DNA of 20,766 nt from positions 1 to 20,766 of the forward strand of contig NW_003135967.1 in the NCBI RefSeq assembly GCF_000003605.2. Direction: 5' to 3'. The notes below the pieces were generated by a model. That model ran no database searches and had not been told where the DNA came from. It saw only the letters and a program-made list of their open reading frames with translations. The translations under genes were made by a program, and so were the position numbers. Below, in pieces: positions 8,707-20,740 of the stretch (the stretch's first letter is position 1; each line of letters begins with the position of its first letter). This stretch comes from Saccoglossus kowalevskii. Taxonomy: Eukaryota; Hemichordata; Enteropneusta; Harrimaniidae.

Positions 8707-11138
8707 CTCTCATGCTGTCTGGGTTAGCCCAGTATTTATACAGGCAACATGTATACATGTATGTAGGAACCTCTCATGCTGTCTAGATTAGCCCAGTATT
8801 TATATAGGCAACATGTATACATGTATGTAGGAACCTCTCATGCTGTCTAGGTTAGCCCAGTATTTATACAGGCAACATGTATACATGTATGTAGGAACCT
8901 CTCATGCTGTCTAGGTTAGCCCAGTATTTATATAGGCAACATGTATACATGTATGTAGGAACCTCTCATGCTGTCTGGGTTAGCCCAGTATTTATATAGG
9001 CAACATGTATACATGTATGTAGGAACCTCTCATGCTGTCTGGGTTAGCCCAGTATTTATATAGGCAACATGTATACATGTATGTAGGAACCTCTCATGCT
9101 GTCTGGGTTAGCCCAGTATTTATACAGGCAACATGTATACATGTATGTAGGAACCTCTCATGCTGTCTAGATTAGCCCAGTATTTATATAGGCAACATGT
9201 ATACATGTATGTAGGAACCTCTCATGCTGTCTAGATTAGCCCAGTATTTATATAGGCAACATGTATACATGTATGTAGGAACCTCTCATGCTGTCTAGGT
9301 TAGCCCAGTATTTATATAGGCAACATGTATACATGTATGTAGGAACCTCTCATGCTGTCTAGATTAGCCCAGTATTTATATAGGCAACATGTATACATGT
9401 ATGTAGGAACCTCTCATGCTGTCTAGGTTAGCCCAGTATTTATATAGGCAACATGTATACATGTATGTAGGAACCTCTCATGCTGTCTAGATTAGCCCAG
9501 TATTTATACAGGCAACATGTATACATGTATGTAGGAACCTCTCATGCTGTCTAGATTAGCCCAGTATTTATATAGGCAACATGTATACATGTATGTAGGA
9601 ACCTCTCATGCTGTCTAGGTTAGCCCAGTATTTATATAGGCAACATGTATACATGTATGTAGGAACCTCTCATGCTGTCTAGGTTAGCCCAGTATTTATA
9701 TAGGCAACATGTATACATGTATGTAGGAACCTCTCATGCTGTCTGGGTTAGCCCAGTATTTATATAGGCAACATGTATACATGTATGTAGGAACCTCTCA
9801 TGCTGTCTAGATTAGCCCAGTATTTATATAGGCAACATGTATACATGTATGTAGGAACCTCTCATGCTGTCTAGGTTAGCCCAGTATTTATACAGGCAAC
9901 ATGTATACATGTATGTAGGAACCTCTCATGCTGTCTGGGTTAGCCCAGTATTTATATAGGCAACATGTATACATGTATGTAGGAACCTCTCATGCTGTCT
10001 AGATTAGCCCAGTATTTATATAGGCAACATGTATACATGTATGTAGGAACCTCTCATGCTGTCTAGATTAGCCCAGTATTTATATAGGCAACATGTATAC
10101 ATGTATGTAGGAACCTCTCATGCTGTCTGGGTTAGCCCAGTATTTATATAGGCAACATGTATACATGTATGTAGGAACCTCTCATGCTGTCTAGATTAGC
10201 CCAGTATTTATATAGGCAACATGTATACATGTATGTAGGAACCTCTCATGCTGTCTGGGTTAGCCCAGTATTTATATAGGCAACATGTATACATGTATGT
10301 AGGAACCTCTCATGCTGTCTAGGTTAGCCCAGTATTTATACAGGCAACATGTATACATGTATGTAGGAACCTCTCATGCTGTCTGGGTTAGCCCAGTATT
10401 TATATAGGCAACATGTATACATGTATGTAGGAACCTCTCATGCTGTCTAGATTAGCCCAGTATTTATATAGGCAACATGTATACATGTATGTAGGAACCT
10501 CTCATGCTGTCTGGGTTAGCCCAGTATTTATATAGGCAACATGTATACATGTATGTAGGAACCTCTCATGCTGTCTAGGTTAGCCCAGTATTTATATAGG
10601 CAACATGTATACATGTATGTAGGAACCTCTCATGCTGTCTAGGTTAGCCCAGTATTTATATAGGCAACATGTATACATGTATGTAGGAACCTCTCATGCT
10701 GTCTAGATTAGCCCAGTATTTATATAGGCAACATGTATACATGTATGTAGGAACCTCTCATGCTGTCTGGGTTAGCCCAGTATTTATATAGGCAACATGT
10801 ATACATGTATGTAGGAACCTCTCATGCTGTCTAGATTAGCCCAGTATTTATATAGGCAACATGTATACATGTATGTAGGAACCTCTCATGCTGTCTAGGT
10901 TAGCCCAGTATTTATACAGGCAACATGTATACATGTATGTAGGAACCTCTCATGCTGTCTAGATTAGCCCAGTATTTATATAGGCAACATGTATACATGT
11001 ATGTAGGAACCTCTCATGCTGTCTAGGTTAGCCCAGTATTTATACAGGCAACATGTATACATGTATGTAGGAACCTCTCATGCTGTCTAGGTTAGCCCAG
11101 TATTTATATAGGCAACATGTATACATGTATGTAGGAAC
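8707..11138. repeat. Units 137-174: mixed types 1, 2 and 3
   Basis: Type map U137-174: 3c 2 1c 1 3 3 3c 2 2 1 2 1 2c 2 1 1 3 2 1c 3 2 2 3 2 3 1c 3 2 3 1 1 2 3 2 1c 2 1c 1. There is no private substitution and no indel. Type 3 alternates with type 2 or 1 in much of it (U156-165), a two-unit tendency that becomes clear near 17.7 kb. The subpattern 1 1 2 3 2 occurs at U166-170 as well as U111-115, U127-131 and U175-179. Confidence 0.8.
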
Positions 11139-11778
11139 CTCTCATGCTGTCTAGGTTAGCCCAGTATTTATATAGGCAACATGTATACATGTATGTAGGA
11201 ACCTCTCATGCTGTCTAGGTTAGCCCAGTATTTATATAGGCAACATGTATACATGTATGTAGGAACCTCTCATGCTGTCTAGATTAGCCCAGTATTTATA
11301 TAGGCAACATGTATACATGTATGTAGGAACCTCTCATGCTGTCTGGGTTAGCCCAGTATTTATATAGGCAACATGTATACATGTATGTAGGAACCTCTCA
11401 TGCTGTCTAGATTAGCCCAGTATTTATATAGGCAACATGTATACATGTATGTAGGAACCTCTCATGCTGTCTAGGTTAGCCCAGTATTTATATAGGCAAC
11501 ATGTATACATGTATGTAGGAACCTCTCATGCTGTCTAGATTAGCCCAGTATTTATATAGGCAACATGTATACATGTATGTAGGAACCTCTCATGCTGTCT
11601 AGATTAGCCCAGTATTTATATAGGCAACATGTATACATGTATGTAGGAACCTCTCATGCTGTCTGGGTTAGCCCAGTATTTATATAGGCAACATGTATAC
11701 ATGTATGTAGGAACCTCTCATGCTGTCTAGATTAGCCCAGTATTTATATAGGCAACATGTATACATGTATGTAGGAAC
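11139..11778. repeat. Units 175-184: 10-unit segment, second copy
   Basis: Type map U175-184: 1 1 2 3 2 1 2 2 3 2, identical to U127-136. The intervening 38 units do not continue the match, so this looks like transfer of a block, or an old duplication whose neighbours have since been rearranged, rather than simple period doubling. Confidence 0.8.
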
Positions 11779-14700
11779 CTCTCATGCTGTCTAGATTAGC
11801 CCAGTATTTATATAGGCAACATGTATACATGTATGTAGGAACCTCTCATGCTGTCTAGATTAGCCCAGTATTTATACAGGCAACATGTATACATGTATGT
11901 AGGAACCTCTCATGCTGTCTAGATTAGCCCAGTATTTATACAGGCAACATGTATACATGTATGTAGGAACCTCTCATGCTGTCTGGGTTAGCCCAGTATT
12001 TATATAGGCAACATGTATACATGTATGTAGGAACCTCTCATGCTGTCTAGATTAGCCCAGTATTTATATAGGCAACATGTATACATGTATGTAGGAACCT
12101 CTCATGCTGTCTGGGTTAGCCCAGTATTTATATAGGCAACATGTATACATGTATGTAGGAACCTCTCATGCTGTCTAGGTTAGCCCAGTATTTATATAGG
12201 CAACATGTATACATGTATGTAGGAACCTCTCATGCTGTCTAGATTAGCCCAGTATTTATATAGGCAACATGTATACATGTATGTAGGAACCTCTCATGCT
12301 GTCTAGGTTAGCCCAGTATTTATATAGGCAACATGTATACATGTATGTAGGAACCTCTCATGCTGTCTAGGTTAGCCCAGTATTTATATAGGCAACATGT
12401 ATACATGTATGTAGGAACCTCTCATGCTGTCTGGGTTAGCCCAGTATTTATATAGGCAACATGTATACATGTATGTAGGAACCTCTCATGCTGTCTAGGT
12501 TAGCCCAGTATTTATATAGGCAACATGTATACATGTATGTAGGAACCTCTCATGCTGTCTAGATTAGCCCAGTATTTATATAGGCAACATGTATACATGT
12601 ATGTAGGAACCTCTCATGCTGTCTAGATTAGCCCAGTATTTATACAGGCAACATGTATACATGTATGTAGGAACCTCTCATGCTGTCTAGATTAGCCCAG
12701 TATTTATATAGGCAACATGTATACATGTATGTAGGAACCTCTCATGCTGTCTAGGTTAGCCCAGTATTTATATAGGCAACATGTATACATGTATGTAGGA
12801 ACCTCTCATGCTGTCTGGGTTAGCCCAGTATTTATATAGGCAACATGTATACATGTATGTAGGAACCTCTCATGCTGTCTAGGTTAGCCCAGTATTTATA
12901 TAGGCAACATGTATACATGTATGTAGGAACCTCTCATGCTGTCTAGATTAGCCCAGTATTTATATAGGCAACATGTATACATGTATGTAGGAACCTCTCA
13001 TGCTGTCTAGGTTAGCCCAGTATTTATATAGGCAACATGTATACATGTATGTAGGAACCTCTCATGCTGTCTAGGTTAGCCCAGTATTTATATAGGCAAC
13101 ATGTATACATGTATGTAGGAACCTCTCATGCTGTCTAGATTAGCCCAGTATTTATACAGGCAACATGTATACATGTATGTAGGAACCTCTCATGCTGTCT
13201 AGATTAGCCCAGTATTTATATAGGCAACATGTATACATGTATGTAGGAACCTCTCATGCTGTCTAGATTAGCCCAGTATTTATATAGGCAACATGTATAC
13301 ATGTATGTAGGAACCTCTCATGCTGTCTAGATTAGCCCAGTATTTATACAGGCAACATGTATACATGTATGTAGGAACCTCTCATGCTGTCTAGATTAGC
13401 CCAGTATTTATATAGGCAACATGTATACATGTATGTAGGAACCTCTCATGCTGTCTGGGTTAGCCCAGTATTTATACAGGCAACATGTATACATGTATGT
13501 AGGAACCTCTCATGCTGTCTAGGTTAGCCCAGTATTTATACAGGCAACATGTATACATGTATGTAGGAACCTCTCATGCTGTCTAGATTAGCCCAGTATT
13601 TATACAGGCAACATGTATACATGTATGTAGGAACCTCTCATGCTGTCTAGATTAGCCCAGTATTTATATAGGCAACATGTATACATGTATGTAGGAACCT
13701 CTCATGCTGTCTAGATTAGCCCAGTATTTATATAGGCAACATGTATACATGTATGTAGGAACCTCTCATGCTGTCTAGGTTAGCCCAGTATTTATACAGG
13801 CAACATGTATACATGTATGTAGGAACCTCTCATGCTGTCTAGATTAGCCCAGTATTTATATAGGCAACATGTATACATGTATGTAGGAACCTCTCATGCT
13901 GTCTAGATTAGCCCAGTATTTATATAGGCAACATGTATACATGTATGTAGGAACCTCTCATGCTGTCTAGATTAGCCCAGTATTTATATAGGCAACATGT
14001 ATACATGTATGTAGGAACCTCTCATGCTGTCTAGATTAGCCCAGTATTTATATAGGCAACATGTATACATGTATGTAGGAACCTCTCATGCTGTCTAGAT
14101 TAGCCCAGTATTTATATAGGCAACATGTATACATGTATGTAGGAACCTCTCATGCTGTCTGGGTTAGCCCAGTATTTATATAGGCAACATGTATACATGT
14201 ATGTAGGAACCTCTCATGCTGTCTAGGTTAGCCCAGTATTTATATAGGCAACATGTATACATGTATGTAGGAACCTCTCATGCTGTCTAGGTTAGCCCAG
14301 TATTTATATAGGCAACATGTATACATGTATGTAGGAACCTCTCATGCTGTCTGGGTTAGCCCAGTATTTATACAGGCAACATGTATACATGTATGTAGGA
14401 ACCTCTCATGCTGTCTAGGTTAGCCCAGTATTTATATAGGCAACATGTATACATGTATGTAGGAACCTCTCATGCTGTCTAGATTAGCCCAGTATTTATA
14501 TAGGCAACATGTATACATGTATGTAGGAACCTCTCATGCTGTCTAGGTTAGCCCAGTATTTATATAGGCAACATGTATACATGTATGTAGGAACCTCTCA
14601 TGCTGTCTAGGTTAGCCCAGTATTTATACAGGCAACATGTATACATGTATGTAGGAACCTCTCAAGCTGTCTAGGTTAGCCCAGTATTTATATAGGCAAC

Positions 14701-14978
14701 ATGTATACATGTATGTAGGAACCTCTCATGCTGTCTAGGTTAGCCCAGTATTTATATAGGCAACATGTATACATGTATGTAGGAACCTCTCATGCTGTCT
14801 AGGTTAGCCCAGTATTTATATAGGCAACATGTATACATGTATGTAGGAACCTCTCATGCTGTCTAGGTTAGCCCAGTATTTATATAGGCAACATGTATAC
14901 ATGTATGTAGGAACCTCTCATGCTGTCTGGGTTAGCCCAGTATTTATACAGGCAACATGTATACATGTATGTAGGAAC
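11779..14978. repeat. Units 185-234: type 2-rich then type 1-rich stretch
   Basis: Type map U185-234: 2 2c 2c 3 2 3 1 2 1 1 3 1 2 2c 2 1 3 1 2 1 1 2c 2 2 2c 2 3c 1c 2c 2 2 1c 2 2 2 2 2 3 1 1 3c 1 2 1 1c 1 1 1 1 3c. U190-194 (3 1 2 1 1) recur as U201-205. U217-221 (13827-14146) are five consecutive plain type 2 units, identical over 320 bp. U230 has a private T-to-A change at unit position 7 (base 14665), reading CTCAAGCTG. U230-233 are four consecutive type 1 units. Confidence 0.8.
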
Positions 14979-16194
14979 CTCTCATGCTGTCTAGGTTAGC
15001 CCAGTATTTATATAGGCAACATGTATACATGTATGTAGGAACCTCTCATGCTGTCTAGATTAGCCCAGTATTTATATAGGCAACATGTATACATGTATGT
15101 AGGAACCTCTCATGCTGTCTAGGTTAGCCCAGTATTTATACAGGCAACATGTATACATGTATGTAGGAACCTCTCATGCTGTCTAGGTTAGCCCAGTATT
15201 TATATAGGCAACATGTATACATGTATGTAGGAACCTCTCATGCTGTCTAGATTAGCCCAGTATTTATATAGGCAACATGTATACATGTATGTAGGAACCT
15301 CTCATGCTGTCTAGGTTAGCCCAGTATTTATACAGGCAACATGTATACATGTATGTAGGAACCTCTCATGCTGTCTAGGTTAGCCCAGTATTTATATAGG
15401 CAACATGTATACATGTATGTAGGAACCTCTCATGCTGTCTAGATTAGCCCAGTATTTATATAGGCAACATGTATACATGTATGTAGGAACCTCTCATGCT
15501 GTCTAGATTAGCCCAGTATTTATATAGGCAACATGTATACATGTATGTAGGAACCTCTCATGCTGTCTAGATTAGCCCAGTATTTATATAGGTAACATGT
15601 ATACATGTATGTAGGAACCTCTCATGCTGTCTAGGTTAGCCCAGTATTTATATAGGCAACATGTATACATGTATGTAGGAACCTCTCATGCTGTCTAGAT
15701 TAGCCCAGTATTTATATAGGCAACATGTATACATGTATGTAGGAACCTCTCATGCTGTCTAGGTTAGCCCAGTATTTATACAGGCAACATGTATACATGT
15801 ATGTAGGAACCTCTCATGCTGTCTAGGTTAGCCCAGTATTTATATAGGCAACATGTATACATGTATGTAGGAACCTCTCATGCTGTCTAGATTAGCCCAG
15901 TATTTATATAGGCAACATGTATACATGTATGTAGGAACCTCTCATGCTGTCTAGGTTAGCCCAGTATTTATATAGGCAACATGTATACATGTATGTAGGA
16001 ACCTCTCATGCTGTCTAGATTAGCCCAGTATTTATATAGGCAACATGTATACATGTATGTAGGAACCTCTCATGCTGTCTAGGTTAGCCCAGTATTTATA
16101 CAGGCAACATGTATACATGTATGTAGGAACCTCTCATGCTGTCTAGGTTAGCCCAGTATTTATATAGGCAACATGTATACATGTATGTAGGAAC
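14979..16194. repeat. Units 235-253: 3-unit (192-bp) higher-order repeat
   Basis: Type map U235-253: 1 2 1c 1 2 1c 1 2 2 2t 1 2 1c 1 2 1 2 1c 1. The trimer 1-2-1c repeats with few faults: full trimers start at U235, U238, U245 and U250, with an irregular 2 2t at U243-244 and a missing 1c after U249. U244 has T39 (base 15593), the third and last such unit, here on a type 2 background. Type 3 is absent from all 19 units, although it is common on either side. Confidence 0.8.
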
Positions 16195-16706
16195 CTCTCA
16201 TGCTGTCTGGGTTAGCCCAGTATTTATACAGGCAACATGTATACATGTATGTAGGAACCTCTCATGCTGTCTGGGTTAGCCCAGTATTTATATAGGCAAC
16301 ATGTATACATGTATGTAGGAACCTCTCATGCTGTCTGGGTTAGCCCAGTATTTATATAGGCAACATGTATACATGTATGTAGGAACCTCTCATGCTGTCT
16401 GGGTTAGCCCAGTATTTATATAGGCAACATGTATACATGTATGTAGGAACCTCTCATGCTGTCTAGGTTAGCCCAGTATTTATATAGGCAACATGTATAC
16501 ATGTATGTAGGAACCTCTCATGCTGTCTGGGTTAGCCCAGTATTTATATAGGCAACATGTATACATGTATGTAGGAACCTCTCATGCTGTCTGGGTTAGC
16601 CCAGTATTTATATAGGCAACATGTATACATGTATGTAGGAACCTCTCATGCTGTCTAGATTAGCCCAGTATTTATACAGGCAACATGTATACATGTATGT
16701 AGGAAC
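16195..16706. repeat. Units 254-261: type 3 run
   Basis: Type map U254-261: 3c 3 3 3 1 3 3 2c. Six of eight units have the fully paired CTGGG/CCCAG arm. U256-261 (3 3 1 3 3 2c) match U312-317 near the right end, 56 units away. The change from the trimer block on its left is abrupt, at one unit boundary. Confidence 0.8.
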
Positions 16707-17412
16707 CTCTCATGCTGACTAGGTTAGCCCAGTATTTATATAGGCAACATGTATACATGTATGTAGGAACCTCTCATGCTGTCTAGATTAGCCCAGTATT
16801 TATATAGGCAACATGTATACATGTATGTAGGAACCTCTCATGCTGACTAGGTTAGCCCAGTATTTATATAGGCAACATGTATACATGTATGTAGGAACCT
16901 CTCATGCTGTCTAGGTTAGCCCAGTATTTATATAGGCAACATGTATACATGTATGTAGGAACCTCTCATGCTGTCTAGGTTAGCCCAGTATTTATATAGG
17001 CAACATGTATACATGTATGTAGGAACCTCTCATGCTGTCTAGGTTAGCCCAGTATTTATATAGGCAACATGTATACATGTATGTAGGAACCTCTCATGCT
17101 GTCTGGATTAGCCCAGTATTTATATAGGCAACATGTATACATGTATGTAGGAACCTCTCATGCTGTCTAGGTTAGCCCAGTATTTATATAGGCAACATGT
17201 ATACATGTATGTAGGAACCTCTCATGCTGTCTGGATTAGCCCAGTATTTATACAGGCAACATGTATACATGTATGTAGGAACCTCTCATGCTGACTAGGT
17301 TAGCCCAGTAATTTATATAGGCAACATGTATACATGTATGTAGGAACCTCTCATGCTGTCTGGGTTTAGCCCAGTATTTATATAGGCAACATGTATACAT
17401 GTATGTAGGAAC
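16707..17412. repeat. Units 262-272: return of A12 and GGAT units, ending in two 65-bp units
   Basis: Type map U262-272: x1 2 x1 1 1 1 5 1 5c x1 3. Three of 12 A12 units and two of three type 5 units of the window are here. U263-269 (2 x1 1 1 1 5 1) match U3-9 (2 x1 2 1 1 5 1) at six of seven units, 260 units away. U271 has an extra A at 17310-17311 and U272 an extra T in 17365-17367, so both are 65 bp. Confidence 0.85.
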
Positions 17413-17668
17413 CTCTCATGCTGTCTGGGTTAGCCCAGTATTTATACAGGCAACATGTATACATGTATGTAGGAACCTCTCATGCTGTCTAGATTAGCCC
17501 AGTATTTATACAGGCAACATGTATACATGTATGTAGGAACCTCTCATGCTGTCTAGGTTAGCCCAGTATTTATATAGGCAACATGTATACATGTATGTAG
17601 GAACCTCTCATGCTGTCTAGGTTAGCCCAGTATTTATATAGGCAACATGTATACATGTATGTAGGAAC
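17413..17668. repeat. Units 273-276: short link block
   Basis: Type map U273-276: 3c 2c 1 1. Unit length returns to 64 bp and no private change is seen. Confidence 0.8.
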
Positions 17669-18692
17669 CTCTCATGCTGTCTAGATTAGCCCAGTATTTA
17701 TACAGGCAACATGTATACATGTATGTAGGAACCTCTCATGCTGTCTGGGTTAGCCCAGTATTTATATAGGCAACATGTATACATGTATGTAGGAACCTCT
17801 CATGCTGTCTAGATTAGCCCAGTATTTATACAGGCAACATGTATACATGTATGTAGGAACCTCTCATGCTGTCTGGGTTAGCCCAGTATTTATATAGGCA
17901 ACATGTATACATGTATGTAGGAACCTCTCATGCTGTCTAGATTAGCCCAGTATTTATACAGGCAACATGTATACATGTATGTAGGAACCTCTCATGCTGT
18001 CTGGGTTAGCCCAGTATTTATATAGGCAACATGTATACATGTATGTAGGAACCTCTCATGCTGTCTAGATTAGCCCAGTATTTATATAGGCAACATGTAT
18101 ACATGTATGTAGGAACCTCTCATGCTGTCTAGGTTAGCCCAGTATTTATATAGGCAACATGTATACATGTATGTAGGAACCTCTCATGCTGTCTGGGTTA
18201 GCCCAGTATTTATATAGGCAACATGTATACATGTATGTAGGAACCTCTCATGCTGTCTAGATTAGCCCAGTATTTATACAGGCAACATGTATACATGTAT
18301 GTAGGAACCTCTCATGCTGTCTGGGTTAGCCCAGTATTTATATAGGCAACATGTATACATGTATGTAGGAACCTCTCATGCTGTCTAGATTAGCCCAGTA
18401 TTTATATAGGCAACATGTATACATGTATGTAGGAACCTCTCATGCTGTCTGGGTTAGCCCAGTATTTATATAGGCAACATGTATACATGTATGTAGGAAC
18501 CTCTCATGCTGTCTAGATTAGCCCAGTATTTATACAGGCAACATGTATACATGTATGTAGGAACCTCTCATGCTGTCTGGGTTAGCCCAGTATTTATATA
18601 GGCAACATGTATACATGTATGTAGGAACCTCTCATGCTGTCTGGGTTAGCCCAGTATTTATATAGGCAACATGTATACATGTATGTAGGAAC
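17669..18692. repeat. Units 277-292: 2-unit (128-bp) alternation of types 2 and 3
   Basis: Type map U277-292: 2c 3 2c 3 2c 3 2 1 3 2c 3 2 3 2c 3 3. U277-282 are three exact dimers of 2c followed by 3; after a break at U283-285 the alternation resumes through U291. The state of position 35 tends to follow the dimer: C35 goes with type 2, T35 with type 3. This is the clearest two-unit higher-order pattern in the window. Confidence 0.8.
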
Positions 18693-20740
18693 CTCTCATG
18701 CTGTCTGGGTTAGCCCAGTATTTATATAGGCAACATGTATACATGTATGTAGGAACCTCTCATGCTGTCTAGGTTAGCCCAGTATTTATATAGGCAACAT
18801 GTATACATGTATGTAGGAACCTCTCATGCTGTCTAGGTTAGCCCAGTATTTATATAGGCAACATGTATACATGTATGTAGGAACCTCTCATGCTGTCTAG
18901 ATTAGCCCAGTATTTATATAGGCAACATGTATACATGTATGTAGGAACCTCTCATGCTGTCTAGATTAGCCCAGTATTTATATAGGCAACATGTATACAT
19001 GTATGTAGGAACCTCTCATGCTGTCTGGGTTAGCCCAGTATTTATATAGGCAACATGTATACATGTATGTAGGAACCTCTCATGCTGTCTAGGTTAGCCC
19101 AGTATTTATATAGGCAACATGTATACATGTATGTAGGAACCTCTCATGCTGTCTAGGTTAGCCCAGTATTTATACAGGCAACATGTATACATGTATGTAG
19201 GAACCTCTCATGCTGTCTGGGTTAGCCCAGTATTTATACAGGCAACATGTATACATGTATGTAGGAACCTCTCATGCTGTCTAGGTTAGCCCAGTATTTA
19301 TATAGGCAACATGTATACATGTATGTAGGAACCTCTCATGCTGTCTGGGTTAGCCCAGTATTTATATAGGCAACATGTATACATGTATGTAGGAACCTCT
19401 CATGCTGTCTAGGTTAGCCCAGTATTTATATAGGCAACATGTATACATGTATGTAGGAACCTCTCATGCTGTCTGGGTTAGCCCAGTATTTATATAGGCA
19501 ACATGTATACATGTATGTAGGAACCTCTCATGCTGTCTAGGTTAGCCCAGTATTTATACAGGCAACATGTATACATGTATGTAGGAACCTCTCATGCTGT
19601 CTAGGTTAGCCCAGTATTTATATAGGCAACATGTATACATGTATGTAGGAACCTCTCATGCTGTCTAGGTTAGCCCAGTATTTATATAGGCAACATGTAT
19701 ACATGTATGTAGGAACCTCTCATGCTGTCTAGGTTAGCCCAGTATTTATATAGGCAACATGTATACATGTATGTAGGAACCTCTCATGCTGTCTAGGCTA
19801 GCCCAGTATTTATATAGGCAACATGTATACATGTATGTAGGAACCTCTCATGCTGTCTAGGTTAGCCCAGTATTTATATAGGCAACATGTATACATGTAT
19901 GTAGGAACCTCTCATGCTGTCTGGGTTAGCCCAGTATTTATATAGGCAACATGTATACATGTATGTAGGAACCTCTCATGCTGTCTGGGTTAGCCCAGTA
20001 TTTATATAGGCAACATGTATACATGTATGTAGGAACCTCTCATGCTGTCTAGGTTAGCCCAGTATTTATATAGGCAACATGTATACATGTATGTAGGAAC
20101 CTCTCATGCTGTCTGGGTTAGCCCAGTATTTATATAGGCAACATGTATACATGTATGTAGGAACCTCTCATGCTGTCTGGGTTAGCCCAGTATTTATATA
20201 GGCAACATGTATACATGTATGTAGGAACCTCTCATGCTGTCTAGATTAGCCCAGTATTTATACAGGCAACATGTATACATGTATGTAGGAACCTCTCATG
20301 CTGTCTGGGTTAGCCCAGTATTTATATAGGCAACATGTATACATGTATGTAGGAACCTCTCATGCTGTCTGGGTTAGCCCAGTATTTATATAGGCAACAT
20401 GTATACATGTATGTAGGAACCTCTCATGCTGTCTAGGTTAGCCCAGTATTTATACAGGCAACATGTATACATGTATGTAGGAACCTCTCATGCTGTCTAG
20501 ATTAGCCCAGTATTTATACAGGCAACATGTATACATGTATGTAGGAACCTCTCATGCTGTCTGGGTTAGCCCAGTATTTATATAGGCAACATGTATACAT
20601 GTATGTAGGAACCTCTCATGCTGTCTAGGCTAGCCCAGTATTTATATAGGCAACATGTATACATGTATGTAGGAACCTCTCATGCTGTCTGGGTTAGCCC
20701 AGTATTTATACAGGCAACATGTATACATGTATGTAGGAAC
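18693..20740. repeat. Units 293-324: right block, types 1 and 3 dominant
   Basis: Type map U293-324: 3 1 1 2 2 3 1 1c 3c 1 3 1 3 1c 1 1 1 4 1 3 3 1 3 3 2c 3 3 1c 2c 3 4 3c. Type 3 makes up eight of the last 14 full units. Type 4 reappears singly at U310 (19781-19844) and U323 (20613-20676) after more than 200 units without it. No private substitution or indel is seen. Confidence 0.85.
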
